Both the position numbers and the translations under genes were made by a program. A stretch of DNA of 64,000 bases from Clostridiales bacterium (GTDB lineage Bacteria; Bacillota; Clostridia; Peptostreptococcales; Acidaminobacteraceae), in the NCBI GenBank assembly GCA_021107455.1, contig JAIOSU010000143.1:1-64000 (forward strand), in the 5' to 3' direction. This document shows positions 48,647-57,738 of the stretch, piece after piece. Numbering within the stretch: position 1 is the first letter of the stretch; each line of letters starts with the position of its first letter. Below the pieces are notes generated by a model that saw nothing but the letters and a program-made list of their open reading frames with translations, was not told where the DNA came from and ran no database searches.

Positions 48647-49240
48647 TTATCGATGCAATATCGGTGATATTCTCTTGTAAAGAACAAGTGTCAAAATTGA
48701 AAGTACAATACCTTTGAATATGTTGAACGGCATGATTCCGAATAAGATCAATGTCTCCAGTGAAACTATCGACGGATTCACAGCTGCGCCCATACCAATA
48801 ATGGCATCAATCGGCATGAAATTCGTATAAAATGGAATCAAAATGAAATAGTTTGCGAGACCGCCAACGATTGACATAACCACAGTTCCCACAGCGAGTC
48901 CGATAATCGCCGACTTCTTGGATTTACTTCTCTTATATACCAGAGCGGCAGGAACCACCATGGAAATACCGATTATAAAGTTGGCAAGTTCTCCAACTCC
49001 ACCAGTTGATGTTTGAAACATATGCAACAAGTTCTTGATGCCTTCAACAGCTATTCCCGCAAAAGGTCCCATTGAAAACGCTAATATAAGTGCCGGTAAA
49101 TCACTCACGTCGATTTTCAAGAATGCCGGGAAAATTGGAATTATGAGTTCAAATTGCATCAATACGAAAGCGAGAACACTCATCATCGCTATCTTGGTCA
49201 TATGTGAGACCGAAATCTTTCTTTTTGTCTGTGCTACCAT
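48647..49240 (-). CDS. ribU: Riboflavin ECF transporter S component RibU
   Basis: A 197-residue membrane protein of six helices. The blocks MSVLAFVLMQFELIIPIFPAFLKIDVSDLPALI and GPFAGIAVEGIKNLLH are hallmarks of the RibU/YpaA substrate-binding subunit, which captures riboflavin for an energy-coupling-factor transporter whose ATPases are not in the window. The start is ATG 49240, eight bases after GGAGG. The open frame runs 38 codons further into the FMN riboswitch, which cannot be coding. The FMN riboswitch upstream supports the substrate. Confidence 0.93.
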   Translation of the reverse strand: MVAQTKRKISVSHMTKIAMMSVLAFVLMQFELIIPIFPAFLKIDVSDLPALILAFSMGPFAGIAVEGIKNLLHMFQTSTGGVGELANFIIGISMVVPAALVYKRSKSKKSAIIGLAVGTVVMSIVGGLANYFILIPFYTNFMPIDAIIGMGAAVNPSIVSLETLILFGIMPFNIFKGIVLSILTLVLYKRISPILHR

Positions 49241-49289
49241 ACCTATTACCTCCATCATCATATAATTGGGTTTATGACTTTCGGGGTAC

Positions 49290-49320
49290 AAAAAATCCCC
49301 ATAAAGCATGACTTCAGGGG
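49290..49320 (-). terminator. Regulated terminator of the FMN riboswitch
   Basis: CCCC and GGGG arms (49297-49300, 49317-49320) with an inner AAG/CTT pair are followed on the minus strand by six T. It lies between the aptamer and the ribU start and is the likely expression platform, forming when FMN is bound. Confidence 0.7.
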
Positions 49321-49343
49321 AAAATAGACATGTAACATAAACC

Positions 49344-49450
49344 TCTTCTTCCATCCAGACTATAACTGTCGGCTCTGGAATTCAACCAGATCAACCTTTC
49401 GGCTCGCGGGCTATACCGCCGGTGGGGACTCACACCCCGCCCTGAAGATT
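49344..49450 (-). promoter_or_regulatory. FMN riboswitch (RFN element)
   Basis: The minus strand contains conserved FMN aptamer segments in order: AATCTTCAGGGCGGGGTG, GTCCCCACCGGCGGTATAG, CCCGCGAGCC, and a closing TCTGGATGGAAGAAG that pairs with the first CTTC. A terminator hairpin follows. It reduces ribU expression when flavin is plentiful. Confidence 0.95.
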
Positions 49451-49461
49451 ATTTCGTTTTT

Positions 49462-49490
49462 ATTTTAACACGAGTCTTTTATTATGTCAA
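49462..49490 (-). promoter_or_regulatory. Promoter of the riboswitch-ribU transcript
   Basis: On the minus strand consensus TTGACA (49485-49490), a 17-base spacer and TAAAAT (49462-49467). The -35 box overlaps the stop codon region of the second MATE gene, so ribU has its own transcript. Confidence 0.85.
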
Positions 49491-50869
49491 GCTATTGCTT
49501 CGCTGACCGAACCCTTAGGTGACTTGATCACTTTGCGCTGCCAATTGCCTGTCATATAGATGCCGAGTCCCACGATGCAGATCAAGAGATTACTGATGAT
49601 CATGGCATACCATATGGAAGAAGGACCGAAATTTGCATTTTTGCTTAAATACATTACCATAGGAATTCTGAGTACCCATAGTCTTCCCATCATGAGGACC
49701 ATCGCGGAAAGCGTATGACCGGAACCTTGAAATGTACCGACGAGAATTTGAAAATAGCCCATGAGTGGTATGGAGATCAGTATCATTTTCAAATATGCTG
49801 TGCCGCTCTCGATCACTTCTGGTGACTGAGTAAAAGCACTAACAATCGTTTCCGAAAATGGGAACATCATGCCACCACCCACAACCAACATGATTGTGCT
49901 CAATTTCGTACTGGTCCAAACAGCAGTTTTGGCTCTCTTTACATTGTCTGCACCGAGATTTTGCCCAACAACAGTAGCAAGAGCGCTACCAATTCCCATA
50001 GAAGGCATCATGATGAGTGAACTGATTCTATTTCCTACTGCAAAAGCGGTTAATGTGATCTCACCAAACGACACCAGGAACACATTTAGTACAGTAAAAC
50101 CGAGTGCAGTCGTCGCTTGACCCGCAGAAGAAGGAAAACCAATTTTGATGATTTTCATCAAACGTTCCATGTCCGGCTTCAGATCTGCGAAATCAATTTT
50201 GAGACTTTGTTTGTCACTGAATAGAGTGAATACACCATAAATAGCGAAGACACCTGTGGAAAGCACTGTCGCGTATGCGGCACCTTCGATACCCAACTCG
50301 AGGACAAAAATGAAAATCGGATCCAGAATCACATTCATAAGAACTGATAAAGCGCCAATCACCAGTGGTGAAATCGTATCACCTTGTCCGTGCTTGACCG
50401 CATTGAATGCATTCATCAGAAAAGTCGAAAACAAACCCGCAAACATGATGCTTAGGTACGCGACACCATTGTCGTAAAGACTTCCCGTCGCTCCCATCCA
50501 TCTGACGATATAAGGTGCGGCGAAGAATCCTGCGACTCCAAGAACAACCGAAAGACTAAACAATAAGAGAATCGCCTGACCGGCTGTTTTTTTTGCCTTA
50601 AAATTGTCTCCCGCTCCAATGTATTGTGAAATCAATGCAGACGTAGCAATTGTCATACCGATTCCAAAAGACATCATCAGAAATATGAGTGGCCAGACAA
50701 ATTGCACCCCAGCTACCTCATTGCCACCAATCCGACTTATAAAGAACGTATCTGTTAAATTATAGAGCGTATGTATGAAGTTGTTGAGCATGACCGGCAA
50801 AGACAAAGTCAGAATCACCTTGTTCATATTCCCGTTCAAAATCAAATCCCTTTTCTTTTTGAAATCCAT
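49487..50869 (-). CDS. MATE-family efflux transporter (second copy)
   Basis: A 460-residue, about twelve-helix protein of the MATE family. SLPVMLNNFIHTLYNLTDTFFISRIGGNEVAGV at the start is a classic MATE beginning; the second half has GFPSSAGQATTALGF and GSALATVVGQNLGADN. It probably exports drugs or metabolites. The start is ATG 50869 behind GGAGAGGTTTTT, rather than an ATG 11 codons upstream. The gene ends three bases inside the promoter of the ribU riboswitch transcript, but is not itself controlled by the riboswitch. Confidence 0.88.
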   Translation of the reverse strand: MDFKKKRDLILNGNMNKVILTLSLPVMLNNFIHTLYNLTDTFFISRIGGNEVAGVQFVWPLIFLMMSFGIGMTIATSALISQYIGAGDNFKAKKTAGQAILLLFSLSVVLGVAGFFAAPYIVRWMGATGSLYDNGVAYLSIMFAGLFSTFLMNAFNAVKHGQGDTISPLVIGALSVLMNVILDPIFIFVLELGIEGAAYATVLSTGVFAIYGVFTLFSDKQSLKIDFADLKPDMERLMKIIKIGFPSSAGQATTALGFTVLNVFLVSFGEITLTAFAVGNRISSLIMMPSMGIGSALATVVGQNLGADNVKRAKTAVWTSTKLSTIMLVVGGGMMFPFSETIVSAFTQSPEVIESGTAYLKMILISIPLMGYFQILVGTFQGSGHTLSAMVLMMGRLWVLRIPMVMYLSKNANFGPSSIWYAMIISNLLICIVGLGIYMTGNWQRKVIKSPKGSVSEAIA

Positions 50870-50906
50870 AAAAACCTCTCCATCACATGTCATTTTAGCC
50901 ATTTTT

Positions 50907-50935
50907 ATTATAGCACATATTAATTAGCTACTCAA
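50907..50935 (-). promoter_or_regulatory. Promoter for the second MATE gene
   Basis: On the minus strand TTGAGT (50930-50935), a 17-base spacer and an extended -10 TGCTATAAT (50907-50915) lie about 38 bases before the ATG. Confidence 0.7.
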
Positions 50936-50994
50936 ACATTTCGTGAGGCTAAATATAATATTTTGTAATACCTTTCGCTCACTCTGTGTATTTC

Positions 50995-51003
50995 TGATAT
51001 AAT
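50995..51003 (+). promoter_or_regulatory. Extended -10 promoter for the cupin-aminopeptidase operon
   Basis: TGATATAAT ends 30 bases before the cupin ATG. No convincing -35 is present at 16-18 bases. Confidence 0.5.
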
Positions 51004-51033
51004 TATCTTATCAAATAATAATGGAGGTCACAT

Positions 51034-51381
51034 ATGGTCGTAGGAAATTTTAATGCGCTGAAAGCAAAAGAAATCACCAGCCCACTTGCTCGGAATGCCG
51101 CCATGAAAGTATTGGTATCACCAGAAGATGGTTGGGAAGGTTACGTCATGCGCGTAGTCGAGCTGGAAGTGGACGGGTATAGCCCGAAGCACGAGCACGA
51201 TTGGCCACACATCAATTTTGTAATCGAAGGTAACGGTACCCTTTTAATAGGAGAAACACTTCATACGTTATCACCAGGCAGTTACGCCTATGTACCAAAC
51301 AACACAATTCACCAATTCTCAAATGCTGGAGACACCACACTAAAATTTATTTGTATTGTGCCGGAAGAAGGTCATCAATAA
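51034..51381 (+). CDS. Cupin-domain protein
   Basis: A 115-residue single cupin barrel. The metal-binding motifs are visible: the first ending with KHEHDWPHINFVIEGNG (His, His and Glu) and the second PGSYAYVPNNTIHQFSN with its His. Many such proteins bind Fe, Mn or Zn and act as small isomerases or sensors; the role here is unknown. ATG follows AATGGAGGTCACAT. The aminopeptidase gene begins 15 bases after its stop, so the two are likely an operon. Confidence 0.88.
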   Translation: MVVGNFNALKAKEITSPLARNAAMKVLVSPEDGWEGYVMRVVELEVDGYSPKHEHDWPHINFVIEGNGTLLIGETLHTLSPGSYAYVPNNTIHQFSNAGDTTLKFICIVPEEGHQ

Positions 51382-51396
51382 TTAAGGGGATTAATA

Positions 51397-53172
51397 ATGA
51401 AATTTTCGAAAAAAATCAAGTTGATCAGGGAACAAATGCGTTTTTCGGGCATTGATGCCTACATTGTCCCTTCAAGTGATCCACACGCAAGTGAGTATTT
51501 ACCCGAATATTACAAGACCAGGGAATGGGTTTCCGGTTTCAAAGGTTCCGCAGGAACACTCGTCATCACCCCAAAAAAATGTGCACTTTGGACCGATGGC
51601 CGATATTTCATCCAGGCAGAAAAAGAATTGGCGGATACAGATATTGTGATCATCAAAATGGGAATGCCATCAGAACCGACAATATCCCAGTGGCTCATCG
51701 CTGAACTCGATGATGATTTCAGTGTTGGTTTCAACGGACTACAGATGATGACAAGTGAAGTTCAAAGGCTTCAAAAACATCTGAAGCACAAAAATGTCAA
51801 AATAGATTTCACTTCCAACATCATTGACAAGATTTGGCTGGATAGACCTTATCTGCCTTCCGAAAAAATCTATATTCACGATGACGTTTACAATGGTGCA
51901 TCCTCTAGTGAGAAAATTCAAAGAATCAAAGATAAAATGAATGCACTTGGAGCAAGTAGCCATTTGATCACCAAACTTGATGACATCGCGTGGGTCCTCA
52001 ACCTCAGAGGCAACGACATCACCAACAATCCCTACTTTCTTTCTTATCTGTTCATTTCCAATGAAAAAGTGATCCTTTATGTGGATCCACTAAAACTCAA
52101 TAAAAAAATTATTGAGAAATTGCACAGCAACCAGATCAAAGTCAAGCTTTACGAAGATTTGCTCAAGGATCTCGGCGGACTCAAATGCCTCAAAGCCATC
52201 ATGCTGGATAAGTCCGCTACACCATACTTTATTTATAACAGTTTGGAAAATCGTTGCAAAGTGATTGACCACAGGAATCCAAGCACTGATTTCAAAGCAG
52301 TGAAAAACGATGTGGAACTGAAACATCTTGAAACGTGTTACATCGATGATGGCGTAGCTGTCGTAAAATTCCTAAATTGGTTGTCGAAAACAGGCACGGA
52401 AACTTTGACTGAAGTGGACATAGACACTAAGATCACCGCATTCCGCAGTGAAAATCCACTGATGCGAGGAAAAAGCTTTGATACCATTGCAGCTTATAGA
52501 GACCATGGTGCAATCATGCATTACAGAGCAACTGAGCAAAGTGCCTATACGATTGAACCAAAAGGATTGCTTCTGATTGACTCCGGTGCACAGTACTTGA
52601 ACGGAACAACAGATATCACCCGAACCGTTGCCATGGGTCCCCTTACCGAGGAGGAGAGAACCGACTTCACGTTGACTCTGAAGAGCATGCTTGCCCTCTC
52701 AAGAGCAGTATTCCTTGAAGGTGCAACAGGCACACATCTCGATACTATATCTCGCATGAACATGTGGGAACACGCAATGGATTACAAAAGCGGTACCGGA
52801 CACGGCATAGGATATTTCCTTGGCGTTCACGAAGGTCCTGGAAAAATCTCCATGAACCTTTCCGATGTACCACTCGCCCCAGGTATGGTGTTTTCCAATG
52901 AACCTGGTGTATACAGAAACGGCAAGCACGGCGTAAGACTTGAAAACATCATATATGTCATTCCGCATAAGGAAAATGAATTCGGTCGTTTTTTCAGATT
53001 TGAGACATTGACCATGTGTCCACTTGATATTGATGCAATCGATCTTGATATGATGACCAAAGTCGAAAAAGACCAGCTCAATGCTTATCATGAAAAAGTC
53101 AGAACCTTGCTATCCCCTAAGTTGAATGAAGAAGAAAAAAAATGGCTTGAAAATGCAACACGTGCCATCTAG
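51397..53172 (+). CDS. M24 family Xaa-Pro aminopeptidase
   Basis: The 591-residue enzyme has two creatinase-like N-terminal domains (about 1-150 and 151-310) and a C-terminal pita-bread M24 domain. The metal ligands appear as Asp in LLIDSGAQ, Asp in GTTDITRTV, His in GTGHGIGYFLG, Glu in SNEPGVYRNG and Glu in FRFETLTMC. This three-domain size (about 590-600) fits aminopeptidase P of the eukaryotic/clostridial type. It removes N-terminal residues before proline, freeing peptide amino acids. ATG follows AAGGGGATTAATA. A strong terminator lies downstream. Confidence 0.93.
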   Translation: MKFSKKIKLIREQMRFSGIDAYIVPSSDPHASEYLPEYYKTREWVSGFKGSAGTLVITPKKCALWTDGRYFIQAEKELADTDIVIIKMGMPSEPTISQWLIAELDDDFSVGFNGLQMMTSEVQRLQKHLKHKNVKIDFTSNIIDKIWLDRPYLPSEKIYIHDDVYNGASSSEKIQRIKDKMNALGASSHLITKLDDIAWVLNLRGNDITNNPYFLSYLFISNEKVILYVDPLKLNKKIIEKLHSNQIKVKLYEDLLKDLGGLKCLKAIMLDKSATPYFIYNSLENRCKVIDHRNPSTDFKAVKNDVELKHLETCYIDDGVAVVKFLNWLSKTGTETLTEVDIDTKITAFRSENPLMRGKSFDTIAAYRDHGAIMHYRATEQSAYTIEPKGLLLIDSGAQYLNGTTDITRTVAMGPLTEEERTDFTLTLKSMLALSRAVFLEGATGTHLDTISRMNMWEHAMDYKSGTGHGIGYFLGVHEGPGKISMNLSDVPLAPGMVFSNEPGVYRNGKHGVRLENIIYVIPHKENEFGRFFRFETLTMCPLDIDAIDLDMMTKVEKDQLNAYHEKVRTLLSPKLNEEEKKWLENATRAI

Positions 53173-53194
53173 AATAATTGACTATAATGAATTA

Positions 53195-53240
53195 AAGAGA
53201 CTCACAAAATCATCGATTTTGTTGAGTCTCTTATCTTTTT
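53195..53240 (+). terminator. Terminator after the Xaa-Pro aminopeptidase
   Basis: A 17-bp stem with one bulge (53195-53211 with 53215-53232) and a T-rich tail follows the stop. The 45 bases before the purD stop hold nothing else I can identify. Confidence 0.85.
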
Positions 53241-53285
53241 CTTTTCCTATTCTCCCTGCCTTACCTGCTTCTTCCCTGCTCTTAA

Positions 53286-54533
53286 CTACTTCCCTATATC
53301 ATTTCTATAATACGCCTGATCGAAACTTATTTTACGAACAGCCTCATATGCGCCAGCTCTAGCCGATTCAAGATCATCACCTAGGCTTGTCACACCAAGC
53401 ACGCGCCCACCATTTGAAACGATATCACCATCTGACATCTTGGTCCCACAATGAAACACTGTCGCACCACTTACATTCTCAAGACCTCTGATGATTTTTC
53501 CTTTTTCATAGTTTTCCGGATAACCTCCTGATGACATGATCACACAAACCGCATTCTGATCAATCCAATCCAGTTCGATTTCATCAAGCTTTTGTGAGAT
53601 AATCGCTTCGAATATAACAATAAGGTCGTTTTTAAGTCTCGGGAGTGTGACTTCCGTTTCAGGATCACCAAATCTGACATTGTACTCCAGTACACGTATG
53701 TCATCTCCATCGATCATAATTCCGACGAACAATATGCCTTTGAACTCAATGCCATCCTTATGAATGCCGTCTATGAACGGCTGAAGAATAGTTCTATTTA
53801 TAGTGCCCATCATGGCATCATCAATCACGCGACTTGGAGAATAAGTGCCCATTCCGCCTGTATTGGGCCCCAAATCTCCATCCATGGCCTTTTTGTAATC
53901 TTGGGCGGCTTGCATTGGTAGCAGTGTCAATCCATCACAAAAACATAGAATTGAAGCCTCGACGCCTACTAAAAATTCCTCAATGACCACACATGCTCCA
54001 GCTTCACCGAACACGAGATCCTTCATCATATCATCAATTGCAGCTCTTGCCTCAATCTCATCGTTTGCAATGATAACGCCTTTGCCAGCCGCAAGACCAT
54101 CGGCTTTGATCACCACCGGAAACCCAAACTTTCCCAGTGCGCAGGTAGCCTCTTCATGTGAATTGTAAGTGCCATAAGCGGCTGTGGGGATACCATGTCT
54201 TGTCAGAAAAGCCTTTGTGAAATCCTTGCTTCCTTCAAACTGCGCCGCAACCTGATTAGGACCGATGATTTTAAGGCCTTCTGATTCAAATCGATCCACT
54301 ATTCCTAGAACGAGAGGGACTTCAGGACCTACAACCGTCAAATCAATGTTTTGGTCTTTCGCAAAAGTAAGCAAGGCATCAATGTCATCCACCGGGATAT
54401 CGATACACGTGGCAATCTCCATGATCCCCACATTGCCTGGTGCTGCAAAAATTTCAGGATTATGTGAGCTTTGATTCAATTTCCATGCGATGGCATGTTC
54501 TCTTCCACCACTTCCAACAATAAGTATTTTCAT
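53286..54533 (-). CDS. purD: Phosphoribosylamine-glycine ligase PurD
   Basis: A 415-residue ATP-grasp enzyme that joins glycine to phosphoribosylamine (second step of purine synthesis). MKILIVGSGGREHAIAWKL, GPEVPLVLGIVD, KADGLAAGKGVIIA, LVGVEASILCFCDG, NTGGMGTYSP and LEYNVRFGDPETE are diagnostic. ATG 54533 follows AAGGGGCTAAGC. Last gene of the purECFMNHD operon, 24 bases after purH. Confidence 0.97.
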   Translation of the reverse strand: MKILIVGSGGREHAIAWKLNQSSHNPEIFAAPGNVGIMEIATCIDIPVDDIDALLTFAKDQNIDLTVVGPEVPLVLGIVDRFESEGLKIIGPNQVAAQFEGSKDFTKAFLTRHGIPTAAYGTYNSHEEATCALGKFGFPVVIKADGLAAGKGVIIANDEIEARAAIDDMMKDLVFGEAGACVVIEEFLVGVEASILCFCDGLTLLPMQAAQDYKKAMDGDLGPNTGGMGTYSPSRVIDDAMMGTINRTILQPFIDGIHKDGIEFKGILFVGIMIDGDDIRVLEYNVRFGDPETEVTLPRLKNDLIVIFEAIISQKLDEIELDWIDQNAVCVIMSSGGYPENYEKGKIIRGLENVSGATVFHCGTKMSDGDIVSNGGRVLGVTSLGDDLESARAGAYEAVRKISFDQAYYRNDIGK

Positions 54534-54557
54534 GCTTAGCCCCTTATAAATTATGGA

Positions 54558-56096
54558 TTAGTGTTTGAAATGTCTCATCCCTGTGAACACCATAGCAATG
54601 CCATACTTGTTGGCTTCATCGATGATGTCTTGGTCCTTCACTGAACCTCCGGGTTGAATAATTGCAGAAATTCCAGCCTCCGCAGCAGCTTTGATGGCAT
54701 CCGGAAAAGGAAAGAATGCATCCGATGCGAGGACTGCGCCTTTTGTCGAATAATTAGAATGTGCTATTGCGCCTTCTGCTGCCCACACTCTGCTGACTTG
54801 ACCTTGACCAAGTCCTAGAGTTTGTCCATCTTTAGTGATTACTATGCCATTGGATTTCACATGCTTGCAGACTTTCCAAGCGAACATGAGCTCCTCGATT
54901 TCATTTTTGGTCGGAATGCGTTCGGTTACACTTTTGAGCTCACCTTCGATGAGAACCTCATCGGTTTCTTGAACTAAAAGTCCTCCAAGTACTTTTTTCA
55001 GATCCAGTCTTGGTCGGTCCATTTTATCGCCAATGCCGCTAAGTTCAAGCAAGCGGATATTCTTTTTAAGTGAAAGTTTTTCAAATGCATCCTTCTCAAA
55101 TTCAGGAGCAATGACAATCTCAAGAAAGATTTCACTGAGTTTCTCTGCTGTCTTTAGATCAACAGCACTATTGAGAGCGACTACCCCTCCAAAGATAGAT
55201 TGTGGATCGCATCCATAAGCCTTCTCATAAGCATGAAGGATGTCGTAACCCACACCAACTCCACATGGAGCGGCATGTTTAACCGCCACTGCAGTTGGTT
55301 TCTCAAATTCTTTTATTAATGCGATTGCAGCATTGGCGTCATTGATGTTGTTGAACGAAAGCGCTTTGCCATGCAATTGCTTTGCTGCTGATAGTGTTGT
55401 TTCAGTGCCAAGAACTTCTTTATAAAATGCCGCCTTTTGATGTGGATTCTCACCATAGCGCATATCTTCAACTTTTTCATAAGTGAGTGTCAAAAGACTT
55501 GGGAAAGCATCTTTGTCCGCTTTCTCCCTCAAATACGAAGCAATCATCGCATCATAATTTGCAGTATGTTCAAATACTTTGAGCGCTAAATCATATCTGA
55601 GTTCATAGGTCACTTCGTTGTTTTTCAGTGCCTCATAAACCCTGTCATAATCCGCAGGATCGACAATCACCAGTACATCCCTGTGATTTTTTGCCGCTGA
55701 TCTAAGCATGGTCGGTCCGCCGATGTCTATATTTTCAATCGCTTCTTCAAGCGCTACATTCGATTTTGAAATGGTTTCCTTGAAAGGATAAAGGTTGATC
55801 GCTACAATATCGATGGTCTCAATATTGAGTTTTTCCAGTTGTTCCATATGGGAAGGATTATCTCTCATAGCAAGTATCCCTGCATGTACAGAAGGATGAA
55901 GTGTCTTGACACGACCATCCAAACATTCCGGAAACTCAGTGATGCGCGATATGTTGATCGCATCCACGCCCGCATCCAAGATAGTCTTTTCAGTACCACC
56001 TGTTGAAATAATCGATACTCCTAATTCAGATAGTTTTTTTGCAAAATCCACAATCCCTGTTTTATCAGAAACACTGATGAGTGCTCTAAGATTCAT
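54558..56096 (-). CDS. purH: Bifunctional AICAR transformylase/IMP cyclohydrolase PurH
   Basis: A 512-residue enzyme catalysing the last two steps to IMP. The N-terminal MGS-like cyclohydrolase domain (about 1-195) has [21 protein letters not shown] and [15 protein letters not shown]; the transformylase domain has [13 protein letters not shown] and VKHAAPCG with the Lys-His pair. Start at ATG 56096 after TTGGAGGCGGAT, overlapping purN by 11 bases; a TTG four codons upstream is less likely. It precedes purD. Confidence 0.97.
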   Translation of the reverse strand: MNLRALISVSDKTGIVDFAKKLSELGVSIISTGGTEKTILDAGVDAINISRITEFPECLDGRVKTLHPSVHAGILAMRDNPSHMEQLEKLNIETIDIVAINLYPFKETISKSNVALEEAIENIDIGGPTMLRSAAKNHRDVLVIVDPADYDRVYEALKNNEVTYELRYDLALKVFEHTANYDAMIASYLREKADKDAFPSLLTLTYEKVEDMRYGENPHQKAAFYKEVLGTETTLSAAKQLHGKALSFNNINDANAAIALIKEFEKPTAVAVKHAAPCGVGVGYDILHAYEKAYGCDPQSIFGGVVALNSAVDLKTAEKLSEIFLEIVIAPEFEKDAFEKLSLKKNIRLLELSGIGDKMDRPRLDLKKVLGGLLVQETDEVLIEGELKSVTERIPTKNEIEELMFAWKVCKHVKSNGIVITKDGQTLGLGQGQVSRVWAAEGAIAHSNYSTKGAVLASDAFFPFPDAIKAAAEAGISAIIQPGGSVKDQDIIDEANKYGIAMVFTGMRHFKH

Positions 56097-56694
56097 ATCC
56101 GCCTCCAAAATTATTTATAAGATCTTTAAGTACTTTGACCAGTAGTTCGTGTTCGTATGCCAGCACACGCTTTGATAGGATTTCAGCAGTATCGCTTTCT
56201 TGAACCTGAATCTCTACCTGGTCAATCACCCTTCCTGTGTCCACTCCCTCATCCACGTAATGAACCGTCACTCCTGTGACAGCATCTCCACTCGAAATCA
56301 CCGATTCATGCACTTTTATGCCGTAAAAGCCTTTACCTGAGTGTCTGGGGATAAGCGATGGGTGAACGTTTATGATTCTGTCTTTGAATGCAGCAATGAC
56401 ACTAGAAGGCAATATATTGAGATACCCCGCCAATACCACAAGATCAATCCTCTCACTCACAAGCAAATTCAGAAGTGCGTTTTCACGCTCAATTTCATCG
56501 GGATAGTTGCCGATCCCGATATAATATGCTGGAACTCCAGCAGCCTCAGCCCTGTTAAGTCCAAATGCCTGTTTGCGATTAGACACCACACACGCGACCT
56601 TAAGATCCAGTTCACCGGTTTTGACAGCATCGAGGATGGACTGTAGATTGGTGCCACCACCTGAAATAAGAACCGCGATTCTTACTTTTGACAT
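56086..56694 (-). CDS. purN: Phosphoribosylglycinamide formyltransferase PurN
   Basis: A 202-residue folate-dependent transformylase (GART). [17 protein letters not shown], the catalytic [12 protein letters not shown] block with Asn and His, and [14 protein letters not shown] with the catalytic Asp are present. ATG 56694 follows AAGGGGTCATATT and overlaps purM by 13 bases, and its end overlaps purH by 11 bases. These overlaps suggest tight translational coupling. Confidence 0.96.
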   Translation of the reverse strand: MSKVRIAVLISGGGTNLQSILDAVKTGELDLKVACVVSNRKQAFGLNRAEAAGVPAYYIGIGNYPDEIERENALLNLLVSERIDLVVLAGYLNILPSSVIAAFKDRIINVHPSLIPRHSGKGFYGIKVHESVISSGDAVTGVTVHYVDEGVDTGRVIDQVEIQVQESDTAEILSKRVLAYEHELLVKVLKDLINNFGGGYES

Positions 56695-57719
56695 AATATG
56701 ACCCCTTCATCACTTTTGACAATACTGCCGATCACAGAACAAACCTCTCCATTTGATTCCAGTGATTGAATGGTCATATCCACTTCGTCAGGACTGACCA
56801 CCACTATAAATCCGATGCCCATATTGAAGGTTCCAAACATATCTTCAACTGAGATGTCTCCTTTTTCTTGCATTACTTTAAAAATAGGAAGAGGCGTCCA
56901 GGCATTGAGATTGATTTCTGCAGAAAGTCCCTCTTGAAGGATTCTAGGAATATTCTCGTAAAATCCCCCTCCAGTCATGTGCACAGCACCCTTCACATTG
57001 ACTTTTTCAAACAAATCGAGCATGGATTTCACATAGATTCTCGTAGGTGTCAAAAGTGACTCTCCGAGTGTTTCACCAAGCTCATCGATGTAGTCGTTCA
57101 CACCAAGTCCCATACGCTCGAAAAACAACTTTCTCACCAGTGAGAAACCATTGGAATGTACCCCACTTGAACCAATTCCGATTACTACATCTCCGGGATT
57201 GATATCTTTTCCTGAGATGATTTTTGATTCTTCAACTACACCGACTGCAAAACCAGCCATGTCATATTCACCATCGCTGTAAAAACCAGGCATCTCAGCG
57301 GTTTCCCCGCCAAGAAGCGGCATCTTTGAAAGCTTGCAACCATCTGTGATTCCTTTTACTAGCTCAGCAGCTTTTTCAGCTTTAAGTTTGCCCGTGGCTA
57401 GATAATCCAGAAAAAACAACGGAGTGGCACCTTGGCAAAGGATATCATTCACACACATAGCCACAAGATCTTGTCCCACAGTGTCATGACGGTCCATCAT
57501 GAAAGCGATCTTCAGTTTTGTACCAACGCCATCGGTTCCTGCCACCAGAACAGGATTTTCAAATTTTCCGCTCAATCTCAACAATCCACCGAAACTGCCA
57601 AGATCACCGATCACATCCTCATTGAAAGTTTCCTTGACATGCTTTTTCATAAGTTCAACTGCTTTTGCGCCTTCTTTTACATCGACTCCCGCAGAAGCAT
57701 ATGTTAATTTGTCATCCAT
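56682..57719 (-). CDS. purM: Phosphoribosylformylglycinamidine cyclo-ligase (AIR synthase) PurM
   Basis: A 345-residue ATP-dependent cyclo-ligase. YASAGVDVKEGAKAVELMK, VAGTDGVGTKLKIAF, MCVNDILCQGATPLFFLDYLATG, GGETAEMPGFY and HMTGGGFYENIPRIL are the family blocks. I start at ATG 57719, nine bases after AGGAG; an upstream ATG adds nine residues that overlap purF. It lies 19 bases after purF. Confidence 0.97.
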   Translation of the reverse strand: MDDKLTYASAGVDVKEGAKAVELMKKHVKETFNEDVIGDLGSFGGLLRLSGKFENPVLVAGTDGVGTKLKIAFMMDRHDTVGQDLVAMCVNDILCQGATPLFFLDYLATGKLKAEKAAELVKGITDGCKLSKMPLLGGETAEMPGFYSDGEYDMAGFAVGVVEESKIISGKDINPGDVVIGIGSSGVHSNGFSLVRKLFFERMGLGVNDYIDELGETLGESLLTPTRIYVKSMLDLFEKVNVKGAVHMTGGGFYENIPRILQEGLSAEINLNAWTPLPIFKVMQEKGDISVEDMFGTFNMGIGFIVVVSPDEVDMTIQSLESNGEVCSVIGSIVKSDEGVILCQK

Positions 57720-57738
57720 TATTTCATTCTCCTTATGA

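Noticed and set aside
49241-49354. 38-codon upstream extension of ribU
   Set aside because: It runs through the riboswitch terminator and the end of the aptamer; a clear GGAGG site precedes ATG 49240.
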